Shown: one piece after another, positions 12,039-23,273 of the stretch
Position numbering within the stretch: position 1 is the first letter of the stretch
How the letters are laid out: each line of letters starts with the position of its first letter
NCBI RefSeq assembly: GCF_018143015.1
Contig: NC_054756.1
Span: 16,638,402 to 16,702,401 of the forward strand
Origin: Lytechinus variegatus
Lineage: Eukaryota > Echinodermata > Echinoidea > Temnopleuroida > Toxopneustidae
DNA: 64,000 bases
Reading direction: 5' to 3'
Notes under the pieces: model-generated
Database searches by the model: none
Told to the model about the DNA's origin: nothing
The model's input: only the letters and a program-made list of their open reading frames with translations
Translations under genes and position numbers: made by a program

Positions 12039-13020
12039 CCTTTTCGTAAAAAAAAATTAATTTCAAGATTCCAGGAAATGTCTGTAAATTTCCATTTGAG
12101 ATCCAGTTTCCTTGATTTGGCTATGGAAACACTGCACAAGACACATATATCATGTATTAAAACGGGGAAAATGTAAAATCACCTCCATGGCTGACTTACT
12201 TTCTTCTTCCTCGATTTAACAATAGAATTTGCACCATATAAAGCCCTTTTTTGACTCCCATAAATTTTGCTTTATGCAAAGTCCCCAATTTTAAAGTTAT
12301 TTGCCAAAAAACTTACATATCATATGTATGCAAAATCATGTGGAAATCATTTCCATGAGGATATGGGCCCCTATGCACCATTGGCCCGGCGGAAGCGTCA
12401 AAATTAAGGGGGGGGGCAGGGGCGGAAAAATATATTCATTCACATTTTTCCCATTCGCAACTGATTGAAAGCTTTTTTTTTTCTTTTTTATTTTTTGTTT
12501 GAGGGACGCACCATAATATATTTCGATGCACATGAAAAATATTTCACATATGTATAAATTATTATTGGTAATAATTTTATTATGTGAGAAGTGAGATTTT
12601 TATTAATAGAGTAAATGGCGACAATAGTCAAATATGACTAATCGCCACTCAAACCAATATAAGAAGAAGAAGATGGAGGGGGGGGGGCTGGAAGTTTTTT
12701 CCCCCAATTTGCTATAGGCCTATATGAGCAAAAAAAAGTCAAAACTTGATTCATGTACAATCAGAGTAAAAAAAACCAAAACAAACTTGATCCACTGACA
12801 AAAACATCTGAAAGGTGAAGAAAAAAAACCTTGGCTCTATGGAGTAAGGAAAAAAAAACTTTGCTCAAAGAATTGAAAGGATTTTTTTTTGCATCAACCC
12901 AAACTTCCAGCCCTCCCCCCCCCTTTATCGAATAGTGAGTCCGTTAAGGGGTACTTCCCACTGAGTCCGAGTAAGTAAATCTTAGTTTTTTTCTTGCAAA
13001 CAAGATTAGATGCAAACGCG

Positions 13021-13021
<1 letters not shown>
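12039..13021. other. Intergenic, no gene seen
   Basis: AT-rich DNA with scattered G-runs (12409-12417, 12669-12687) and C-runs (12914-12922). The GGGGGG-CTGGAAG segment at about 12680 and the inverse-like CTTCCAGCCCTCCC at 12902 could be the ends of a small degenerate element of about 250 bp. No coding evidence. Confidence 0.35.
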
Positions 13022-13098
<77 letters not shown>

Positions 13099-13267
13099 AA
13101 AGAAATGGATGAAGAGAACAATGGTAGGCGTAGCTTAGATCAAGGTTCCCCAGAGCTATCTACCCTTCGGTAAAATTGGTGATGCCGAAAAAATGTCTCC
13201 GCCGGGAATCGAACCCGGGCCCCTAGCTTTGAACGCCGGTGCCTTAACCACTAGACCACAGAGACGA
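13022..13267 (-). mobile_element. tRNA-like SINE with (AT)n tail
   Basis: On the minus strand, 13265-13194 folds as a tRNA-like cloverleaf. The acceptor GTCTCTG pairs with CGGAGAC, the A box is TGGTCTAGTGGTTAAGGC, and the T arm is CCGGGTTCGATTCCCGG. The loop GTTCAAA would give anticodon UCA, and the anticodon stem has a mismatch. TTTTTT follows the 3' end at once, which could stop Pol III. A further 90-bp body and a 75-bp (AT)n tail follow, so a SINE is more likely than a working tRNA gene. Confidence 0.6.
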
Positions 13268-13396
13268 GTTAATGATTAGGGCGAGCCAGATCCAATTGAC
13301 CGTCAGATAGACAGATTTTCGACACTATACCAATTATATTTTCCTTTGTCGGGTGAAGGTGAGTTTTGAACAATGACAAGCTTTACATATGACAAG

Positions 13397-13400
<4 letters not shown>

Positions 13401-13487
<87 letters not shown>

Positions 13488-13512
13488 AGTGTGTGTGTGT
13501 GGGTGTGTGTGT
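13401..13512. repeat. (TA)n then (GT)n microsatellite
   Basis: About 75 bp of perfect TA dinucleotides run directly into GT repeats. The long open frames translated through it (Ile-Tyr runs) are artefacts. Confidence 0.95.
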
Positions 13513-14378
13513 ATTCTGTTTGTATATATTGACCTGAACATTTTGAGAGTTTAAGCACTTTGAAGAAAATATACAAGCGCGAAGCACAAGCTAAGCTTTT
13601 ATTTAGAGATTTAGACCTTAAAACAAGCCATTCTTATATTCGCTTTAGGTAATACATATAAAATTATAGCGAAGTGCGAGTTGATTTTTGTTTTATCAAG
13701 TCCTAAAAACGGAACATTCTAATTACTTTTTGTAATCTTGAACATATTATATTCTCTGCAGGCGCATACCCTGCTGATTAAAGCTTTGATATACGTGTCC
13801 CTATACCGGTCTCCACGCAAAGACTATACATACAAAACTTGCTGTTTCCTTCAGTACACAATGCATGAGTAGACTGCACATTCAGACCCTTAACACTACA
13901 CTCAATTAAAAGTAAAGGTTTTCCCAGCCGCAGATTAAAATTGGTATCTTCCTGAATAATTTATATGCTAATCTGAACACGTTTTGAATTAAAGAACAAT
14001 CTGTGTCACTTAAGAGCGCAAAGTGCAAGATGAAATATCTGATGTAGTATACTGATCCGATAGAGAACCATATAAGCACCTTTTCAGGACAAAAAAAAAA
14101 TAAGACCTTAAAATACAACATCCTATTTACATTTGGTAATCATAGTTATGATTGTAAGTAAATGAACAATATTATAGCGAGCGCAAAGCGCGAGCTGATT
14201 TTTCTTTTATTTCGACCTGAAATGTATGGGGAAGGTTAACGTTTTTGATAAAGAACAAAGTATACAAACTAAGACGGAGACGAAGTAAACAATGTCTGTT
14301 TTAAGTATCGGTTTTTGTAATGAGCTATATAGCAGCCATTTATTTAGAATTCATTTTTTGAAAACCACCTTCAATTTC

Positions 14379-14672
14379 TGGGTCCCGTCAGGCTTACAAA
14401 GAGTTACGTTTGATCCGATCAATCGTAACTATGGACGGTCATGACGCGCAGCAATGTCAACATCTATAATGCATGTTTGTTCAAAATATTATAGCTATGG
14501 TGTATATTCATGCATTCATTGTTTTCTTAAAAATTCACTGCACTTCTCTTTGCATATAGTCATCAGAGGACATTGTGTGAGTTTTTCGTAGAAAAAAAAT
14601 TATGACAGTGATGGATTTCCATAGAGTTACGATTGATCGGATCACTAGCCACTCTTTTGGACGGGGGCCAGG
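14379..14672. mobile_element. MITE of the CAAAGAGTTACGATTGATC family (copy 3)
   Basis: Left end GGGTCCCGTCAGGCTTACAA then AGAGTTACG and ATCCGATCAATCG. The right end has CATAGAGTTACGATTGATCG and ATCACTAG, ending in GGACGGGGGCC. The interior keeps ATAATGCATGTTTGTTCAAA and ATGGATTTCCAT. Confidence 0.7.
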
Positions 14673-14984
14673 ACACACTGGAAACTATACGTCCTTTTAA
14701 CTTTTCCTAATTTTGACCCTTTAAACCATAGTTTAGACTCCAAAATCATATGTCCCAATGTACTACACTGTAAAAGTAATAAAAAAATATATGAAATTAC
14801 TCAATGAAATTGAAACAAACAATTGCCTTGATTTTTTCTAGTAGGCCTTCTTACAAGTTTTGCAGTTTTAAGTGAAATTTATTTATTTTCTTTGGATCCA
14901 TTTTACTCGAGTAATTTCTTACAACTAATTTAATTAAGTAAAACAATCACTGAAATATCCAAGAAAAAACAAATGTAGGGAGGA

Positions 14985-15835
14985 GGGGGGCGGGCTTTTT
15001 TTTATTCGAAAGTCCGCTCCCCCTGTCCCACTTTAGGGGCGGCTACCCTGGGTGCGGAGGGCACAGTGCCCCCCCCCTTTTTTGAAGCACTGAAAAGGTG
15101 CCCTTTTTTACGCAAGAAATGCCCCTAACGAACATGTATTGTGCTCCTATGATCGGAAGAGGACCGTTTTAGGTGTTACTCGTAGAAGTGCTTTTCCAAA
15201 GAATGCCCTCACCATGCTCACGGACGTGTTCTGTGCCCTTTTCATCTGATAAGGACCCATTTTATGTCTGAGCAAGTGCTCCCTAAATGCCTTTTTCGAA
15301 TCAGTGTCCTTTTTACCCAAGGGGACAGTTTCCCCTCCCGAAATTCTGAAAACTCGCATTGTTTTACCGCAGAAGTTCACGAAATTCATCATTTAAGTAT
15401 GCATAAAATCCATAAATTGCACTTATCAAAATGCAAAAGCACCTCAATGATAAGTTTGGTCACTTCGCTCCCTCGCTTTAGAGTGTTTTTTTAAGGGTTT
15501 ACGCGTACTGCCCCCACTGAAGCGAAAAATTATGCAGAAGTTAAAATACTGTCAAATTTATGTTGGTGCCCTTTTCAAAAGAAAAGGTGCCCTTATTTCC
15601 ATGTGCCCCTCACTTTCAACTTCGTTCCGCTGTCTCACTTTCAGTGGCATCATTTTCATATTAGACATCTCTTCTCCAAATATTAGACTTTATGTAGCGG
15701 GGGCTACAGCCCCTGCACTGTTTTCCAAAACTGTGGTCAAAAACGTAAAACTGACCATCTGATTATGATTTTTTGCATGGTCAGCCCCCCCCCCCATTTT
15801 CAAAACCGTTCCGCGGCCCCTGAACCATGACAGAC
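14985..15835. repeat. Cluster of GTGCCCCCC-type dispersed repeat fragments
   Basis: G/C-run-bearing repeats around 14985-15090, 15570-15610 and 15780-15825 carry the recurring phrases GTGCCC, TTTTTTGAAGCACTGAAAAG and CACTTCGCTCCCTCGCTTTA. Related phrases occur at about 8960-9000 and 25650-25690. It looks like several overlapping non-autonomous element remnants. Exact ends cannot be set. Confidence 0.4.
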
Positions 15836-16497
15836 TCGAGTTCTGGTGTTACTGGCATAATATTCTGTTCCCTAGTTCTGTCTAATTACGTGGTCTGTCT
15901 ATATGACAGATCACCTCTTAATTTCGTCAGAATTTTCTTCTTTATTTTAATAGCAAATTCTTGTCGTCAAGTTTTCTCCGAGTCGGCCCCATCAATTCAC
16001 AGTGCTTTATCATCTCCCTATTCTATCAATAATCAACATTCAGTTGTCATCATGATGATCATATTGATCTGCATAAACATGGTGATAGTGATGATGGCGA
16101 GAATAAGGACAAACCACCTAATTCGTCCACATGACGAATTAAAATCTAGTTTCACTTTCTAATTGTGTTATCATACACTCTAAAAATCAAGGATTTATAA
16201 ATACAGATCGGCTGTGATTAGTGACCAGCCGAATATTATATCTAATTGTAAACCTTGTAGATTTAAAGACAAGTCTAAAAGAGTTTGAGATTTGAAAGTT
16301 AATCCTAAAGATTTCAAATAAATCCAATATTCGGCTGGTCATTATCCACAGTTGATCTGGATTTATTCTAAATTCATGATTTTTAGAGTGTAACATTGAG
16401 ATGTAAGCAAGGTACAAAATACGGCTTGAATAACATTGACCATTGGTGGGGGGGGGGGTGTCACTCTATATAATGTGAATGTGCGTTAGTGTATGTG

Positions 16498-16738
16498 CAC
16501 AGCAAAAACTGTGGTGTAAACCGGTGTACATAGAGGACCACACCAGTTATTTTACATCGGTGTTAAATTGGTGGTGTTAGTTTTACACCTATAGGGGTTA
16601 TTACAACACCTATGGTTGTTACATTTACACTCTTTGGTGTTATGTTCAATCTCTAGGATGTTATTTTAACACCTAAGGGTGTGGTCCTCTATTAACACCA
16701 ATTGGTGTCAGTTTTAACACCACAGTTTTACAGTGTGT
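16498..16738. mobile_element. MITE of the GGTGTTA family (copy 1)
   Basis: It begins CACAGCAAAAACTGTGGTGT and ends with the inverse of CACACTGTAAAACTGTGGTG. Both ends also carry GAGGACCACACC in opposite senses. The interior is packed with GGTGTTA/TAACACC motifs. Other copies: 30274-30472, 34262-34450 and 37825-37945 (degenerate), and 55241-55466. Confidence 0.8.
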
Positions 16739-16792
16739 GATGGGATGGGGCAATAACCCCAACATCGATTTCGAACTGTCGATCGTGACGAT

Positions 16793-18337
16793 CAGGGTGA
16801 CCAGACGTCCCGTATTTCCCGGGATTGTCCCGTATTTTGCTCCTTTGTCCCGGCGTCCCGACAAACCCTCCCCGGGACGCCTAATTGTCCCGTATTTCAG
16901 AATATTGAACAAAAATACATTTAAAAGTGACAAATTTTCATTAGATTATAAACAAGCAACATAATTATGACGAAGCAGAGAGAACAATTAAATCGATAAC
17001 TGTAAACTTTTGCAAGTTCTGCGGTTATTTTCTTGCTTCTGTAACCCAATACATTGCAAACGAACTGGCCTCCTGGCTATGTGTGTGTGGCAGGCTACTA
17101 GCTAGGCATGTATGATCGGAGAAAAATTCTCAATGGTGCTAACAATCTCACATGATAAACAATTTTTCCACCAAATTAGTCACAAAGTCGGCAGGAAATA
17201 CTTATTATTATTCTCAGATTAATGATTTGGAGATGTAATCGGTGCAAGAAGTTATTCACTTTTCATAGATCTATTTTTTCAGCTTTCGTTTTGAGTCTTG
17301 GTGTGTACGATGCGGGGTACGATGCCGCGATGTTTCATCTAATTTTTAAGTTTGACAATATGTTTCACTTTGAAATTTTATTCATTTCTAAAATATTTTA
17401 CTTTTTGAAACTTTTAAAATACATTAAGAAAAACACCAAATAACATTATGATTTTTATTATATAATTAAATTTGTTTGTTTACTTGAAGTTTGAACTTTT
17501 TTCCTTTTTCTTTCTTTTCTACCCTATGCCCCTTTTCGTTCCATCTATCTTTTTTACCTGAACATTTTTTTTCTCTCTCTGTTCATTTTTCTTTCTTTAC
17601 TTCTTTCTCTTACTTTCCTCAAATCTCCCTTTTTTTATTTCCTTCATTCTTTCTTTCCTTAAAATTACCTTGACTTCTTTCTTCCTCTCCTGTTTCTTTT
17701 CGTTCTTTCTCTCCTTCCCTTATTTTCTCTTTTTTCGTTCTCTAATCCCTTAATTCTTCCCTCCCTCTCTTTTTTCCTTTCTTTATTTTATTTTTTCCTC
17801 GTATTCTTTTCCATTTTTTCCATTTATCTTTCTTTCCCTTCCTTCCTTTCTCCTTCCCTTCCCGTTTTCTTCTTTATTTCAAAGAATGAAGGAAATATAT
17901 TTATTTCCTTTATTTTGTCTTTCACACATTTATTCATCTTCCCTTCCTTTCCTTTTCTTTCTTTCTTTCTTTCTTTCTTCCTTCCTTCCTTCCTTCTTTC
18001 CTTCCTTTCTTTCTTTTTCTTTCTTTCTTTCTTTCTTTATTTCTTTCCTTCTATATTCATTTCAAAGAATGACGGAAACCCCCGCGGAAACCCTTTTTTC
18101 TCTTTTATTCTTTCTTTCATCCTTCTTCTGTTCTAACTATTTGTTATTTTATATTTTTCCTTAATTTTCTTTCATTCTCAATTCATCTCTTTTCTTTCTC
18201 TCCTTCATTCTTTCGTTCACCCTCCCTTCCAATTCTTTATATTTTTTCACAAGTCTATAACACTGCGCGTGGGCTTCTTTGTTGATCTTTATTAGTCAAT
18301 TGTCCCGTATTTCATTTTGTAAAATCTGGTCACCCTG
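16793..18337. mobile_element. Non-autonomous hAT-superfamily DNA transposon, 1545 bp
   Basis: Terminal inverted repeats start CAGGGTGACCAGA at the left; the right end TCTGGTCACCCTG is their inverse. The related phrase GTCCCGTATTTC recurs inside both ends. An exact 8-bp target-site duplication, GTGACGAT, flanks the element at 16785-16792 and 18338-18345, as expected for hAT. No transposase domain can be read inside. Positions 17490-18240 are nearly all pyrimidine. Confidence 0.85.
17490..18240 (+). repeat. Long polypyrimidine (CT-rich) tract inside the hAT element
   Basis: About 750 bp of almost uninterrupted C/T with CTTT and CCTT microsatellite cores (17960-18050). The Phe/Ser/Leu-rich frames here are composition artefacts. 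Such tracts can form triplex DNA; no function is claimed. Confidence 0.85.
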
Positions 18338-18759
18338 GTGACGATCCCGTCATCGTTGTTACCAAATCTTGCGCAGTTTTTGTTTGTTTTGTTTTCAATT
18401 AAAAACGTTCCTAATATACATATTGCATTCAGCTTAGTACTAGTATTTGAAGGTTGTGTTTTTAGTAGCGACATATTAAGGCAGTTGAATGGGATGAACA
18501 AGACCATTATGATGATGATTCCCCGGGGGGATATGATTATGATGATACGTAAATGGTTTAACGTAGGCCCGGAAAACAAATTTTAAATAAATTATACGAG
18601 AGTTCTTGACACTTTCTATCGTAATCGATAACATGTATTGATGATAGTTACTATTAGTATTACTGTTACACTTTTTAAATCGATCAATATACCATTTTGT
18701 ATTCTTATACTTGTGCTTCTAATGAATTAAAGCAAATCGTTGATAATCTCAATTTAAAA

Positions 18760-19330
18760 AAAATGATCATCAAATGCCATCATCATGATCACCACTACCA
18801 TCATAATTGGCATCACCGCAAATATCATCATTATCATCATCATCATTACCATAATCGTCGTATCATCATCGTCACTAACTATCATTACCATCACAAGATT
18901 ATTGTCAGTATAACACCATGTGTATCATTATCAGCATTACCGACCATGAAAGTAACGCAACCATCTTCATTATTACTATACTCAGCACTGTCATCCTCCT
19001 AATCTTCACCCTCAGCATCCTCCTCCTCATTATCATCTCCATCTTGCGTTAGCATCTCCACGTCGCATTCAGAGAGCAGCGCAATGCAGGCATCATCGGT
19101 ATCAAAGCTTCCAACATCGCCGTCATCACTGTCCATCATCCTAATCTTCACTAAAATCATCAAAACCATAGTACCAATCAATATCATCATCCTATAATCT
19201 TCACTCTAATTAGAAATCACAATCTCCAATATAATAATGATTATCATCGCCAACAAACAAAATAATCAATGATGATGATGATGATGATGATGATAATGAT
19301 GATGATGATCATCATCATCATCATCACCAT
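18760..19330. repeat. ATC/CAT trinucleotide repeat region
   Basis: Imperfect CAT/ATC repeats. At 19268-19330 a (GAT)n block meets an (ATC)n block head to head, making a self-complementary stretch. No gene. Confidence 0.85.
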
Positions 19331-19699
19331 AATGATATCATCACAACCATATTCATTATTTTCACTATCGCCATCGCCATGAACCTCACTTTATCATCAC
19401 ACTACCTTCATATCGTCATTATACCAGCATACTTTATCAATCTTTTAAGAGCCCTTCGTTGATCGCGAGGAACAAAGCCTTATTAACTGCTCGAATTGAA
19501 TTTCAAACAAATCACATATTCATTACTGCAAAGAAGTGGTTTATTTCTTCCAAATAATGCCTGTGATTTAGGTAAAAAGCAAGGAGTATCTAGACATTTC
19601 CAACATCTTGGAATGTAAAGCAAATATATATTTGAAAGACAGAACATAGAAACAATAACTTTGGTATGCACAACAAAAATGGAAAAAGAAAGACAACAA

Positions 19700-19790
19700 G
19701 TTGTCAATAATAATAATAATAATAAAAACAATAATAATAGCAATAATAATTACAATACCAACAACAATAATAATAATGATAATGAAATTG
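19700..19790. repeat. AAT-rich trinucleotide repeat
   Basis: Runs of AAT with CAA interruptions, giving artefactual poly-Asn or poly-Ile frames. Confidence 0.85.
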
Positions 19791-19984
19791 TAATTATATT
19801 CATACTTAGTACTAGTGATAAGATCGTATACCAACACTTGGTTTGCGGTAAATTTAACAAATGTGACCTCTGACACCGTTTAGCAGGGTTAAATTAAAAA
19901 TACAGTGGTCTTCGACTAATTGATTCATACATAAAAATATTCTGGTTGAAAGACATTTATCTCAACAACCAGCAGTAATATTAT

Positions 19985-20240
19985 ATGCTCAGGGGTTTTC
20001 CAGGATTTTTCAACAGGGGGAGGGGTACATTTTCCTGAGGTAAAATTTGACAAGCAAAAATAAAAAAGGGTTTCAACCAAAAATAAAGGGGGTTCCGTTT
20101 ACGAAAAAATTGACAAGCAAAAAAAAAAAAAAAGGTTTTCACGTTCGAAGGGGGAGGGGGACGCAAACTTCTGTTTTAACTGCATTTTAACATTACAAAT
20201 TTCAATTGTGCCTCTAAAAAAAGGGGGGGGGGTCCGCTAG
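19985..20240. mobile_element. G/C-run-flanked dispersed repeat
   Basis: It starts GGGGTTTTCCAGGATTTTTC with a G-rich run and ends in a ten-G run followed by GTCCGC. The phrase AATTTGACAAGCAAAAA (first base variable) occurs twice inside (20047 and 20109). Likely a degenerate non-autonomous element; family unknown. Confidence 0.4.
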
Positions 20241-22007
20241 TGATTATGCTCTACATATGTATCTTTATCTTCATATGTAGGAATGATCAGTGTGGCATAA
20301 AATGAGATCTTAACGGGCATAGTTTACCAGTGCATGATTACATTACAATTAGCATATATACATGTATTAACCAGAAAAAAATGTTGTTTCAAAGGATCAA
20401 CATCACATGAAATGAATAAAAGATCAATTACATAACTGATATTCAATCATATCTTATGTACAGTTAATATAGTTCTGCCATGCCAGCATGAGTCTTACTG
20501 AAAGGATAGGAACTTTACTTTCCTTTTACATTGAATTCACTTCAAGTTTGGGCAATGACATGGCTGGGAAGTTAAATCAGAACTGAATACTGTCAAAATT
20601 TAATGAAGGAGTACTTGACAAGCATTCAACCCATTTTGACGTAAAAGCACAAAACACATAATTTTGTTTTATTCCCACTTTGATAACATTTTGGATGGTT
20701 ATATTCCAATCAATCACATTCCACTTTGTCAAACCACTAATAAAATCTGCAAAACATAACAGTGCATTCTCCAAAACAAGACAATTTCAAGCCATCTTTT
20801 GATATATATACATAAAGATAGTATCGAATCAAGTTGTTTTACATAATAATATAATAAAGTGTGTACTATGAAAATTAGATAATACTAGGTATCAATATGA
20901 GTCACAAGTTAATATTTCCAATAACTTTTCAATATATATCTATATAATTACAAAGACCAACAAACACAAATTGGCATCTTTTATGAGCTCCATTCTCTGT
21001 TATGTATGTTATGTCTGTTATGTTATGTTTGCTACACATCAATTCTTTGGACACATTGTTGCGATAAAGATGAAAGGGAGAAATTAACAACTGTGTTGCT
21101 TCTTTTGTTTTTCTTTCATTTTCTCTTTTTGTTTAATATGAAGAAATCTGGTGTCACACAGCTGTTTAATTGCTTTATAACCTGATATATACATACATGG
21201 CATTCTCATTCAGAAAGAAAGTTCATTAACTTTCAAAGTGTGTACATTGAACACGTACAAGAGAAAAATACCTGAAAGGAAAATATATAGACAATTGTAT
21301 TAAGTTCACATAGAAAATAAATCAAAAATTGCTTTTACAACTCAGTATGATAATGCCAATTTCAGATGGATCAACATGGATGTAACTCACATATTCACTA
21401 GAATTTTCTCAGTTACAACAGCTTTCATATTTTAAAATCTCTAAACCTGTCCAAGTATTAAAATGATTAGTAACACACAATACAAGTAGAGTGTTATTTT
21501 CCAGGAATGTGATTTTTTTTCAAATATTCTGATGAATCTTGTATGATTTTCAGGTTTTCATATCAAATGTCACTGGGCAAACCCACAATATAGTCATTTT
21601 GTTCTGGACTGGTTTAAATACTCTGACCCTTAGCGCATCCATCCCAATCACAATGTGGTCAAGAAGCACATTCATTTAGTGGTGCAAATATTCTGGAATA
21701 TGATGAGCATAATGTTTTGGCTTCAAAATATTTGGTCCTTTTGAAAATCTACATTACAAAGATGTATAGAATTATAATGAATGAGTGAATGGAATGAAAA
21801 GAAATGTCTCTATTTTTGTTGAAACGAGTGCTTCTCCCACATGAATTAATTTTGTACGACTCAGTATTTCAGCTTTTGGAAGGTATACTATAATTGCACT
21901 CAAACAAGTGGTTTTAAAATACTTTGATTAGACAGTGATGAAATGATCAGATAAATTTGCAAAAAACTAATCTTGATACAAACTCACAACACACAATGAT
22001 ATCAATA
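20241..22007. other. AT-rich interval without recognised repeat; possible 3' UTR or flank of the gene at 23.3 kb
   Basis: This stretch has unusually few dispersed repeats compared with its neighbours and no coding signal. It lies 1.3-3 kb downstream, in gene sense, of the phytochelatin-synthase-like stop codon, so part of it could be a long 3' UTR. There is no direct proof. Confidence 0.3.
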
Positions 22008-22258
22008 AAATAATAATAATAGGCCTATTAATAATTCTTATTTACCCAGGGTAGCCACTCTCAGCTGTAAGCTGTTCTTCCAGCAGGCCCTGCATTACAT
22101 AACATGTTATTTTTCCCTTCTGCACTTTCATACGTTGAGCACCTGACAAGGCAGAAAGTCCCATTTTGAAATTGAATGCATGACTCGGCCAGGGATCGAA
22201 CCCATGACCTTCCAGTCATGAAGCGGGCGCTCTATCACTGAGCCACCATGTCCGGTAA
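22008..22258 (-). mobile_element. tRNA-headed SINE with TTTACCCAGGGTAGCCACT tail region
   Basis: On the minus strand a tRNA-like head (22257-22180) has an A box (TGGCTCAGTGATAGAGCGC) and a B box (GGGTTCGATCCC). The body follows, and the ATTTACCCAGGGTAGCCACT block lies near an ATT-repeat tail. The same 3' block recurs at 56548-56675. Confidence 0.75.
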
Positions 22259-23273
22259 CGTGTTAGTCATAAGGACTGCTAGTAATAAATGCCTAAGTTT
22301 ATAGGGCCTCTGCCATAGTAGCAGAAGGCATATTCACAACGGTTGCTTTTTTGTCAGTAACAGGTCACTGGGCATAACAAGGAATAGGGATTTTGCTAAT
22401 CACAGGGTCTTTGTGGATTCAAAACTTGGGAAAAGTGTCATTATTTATAAGGTCGCGACTCGCTATCATAATCAACTAATATAGGGCTGCTATTCATTTG
22501 GATAAAAAGAGTCACTTTGAGTCAAAGAGGGTTGCTAGTAATAATCAAATAAAATTCTTACTACAGGGTTTATGCACGATAAAATAATAACTTGTCTGAC
22601 TAGCAGCTTTTTTCTCACACCTTGAGGACTAGCCATCTGTGCTTGTTATGGTTAGTGACCATTACTTGTTTATGAACAAAAGCAAATCTTCTCCCACTAC
22701 AACTAGCAATCATCATTCCTTATCAGGAATAATGGCTATATAAATAATTAGACTAAGTAGGAAGCCCCGACATAACAGTATCAATGGCAATCTGGCATTT
22801 TACAAAGTTAATGAAGCAAATAAAATTCATACTTCATTTAATTTTTTTCTTTTTCCTAAACATTTCTTACTCTTATTTATGTGGCATATACTTTTTTGTT
22901 TCTTTCCTAAACATTTATGACTGTATATTTCTGCCTCTAATATCCAGTTATTACCAGGGCAAACTTTAGTTTTTCATTTTGTGCGATTAAATGAATTGCT
23001 TTGTTTTGAATATCAATAATTGATTGTTAAATTTTCAAATAGTATTTTCTCTCATTAATATATATATAACATATGGATAAAATTCATTGTCACACTGGAA
23101 AATGGTGGAAAGTAAATGTTATGGATATATGTGATAAGGAAGTCAAGGCTGGTGTCAAATTTCTCTTAGCCACGTTAGTGGTAAGATATTTTACTGGGTA
23201 ACCCCCAAACTCAACATTAGCAGCAGGCCTAGACTTCATGATCACCAATTGTTTGTTGGAAATGTTGCGAAGA
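22259..23273. other. Probable 3' flank or 3' UTR of the phytochelatin-synthase-like gene
   Basis: AT-rich, no open frame with a domain and no recognised mobile element. It lies immediately after the stop codon in gene sense. Confidence 0.35.

Noticed and set aside
13194-13265. Functional tRNA gene
   Set aside because: UCA anticodon, a mismatch in the anticodon stem, and a SINE-like body and (AT)n tail. Kept only as a low-interest query.
17490-18240. Phe/Ser/Leu-rich membrane-like frames
   Set aside because: Low-complexity pyrimidine tract with no domain or start context; it lies inside a hAT element.
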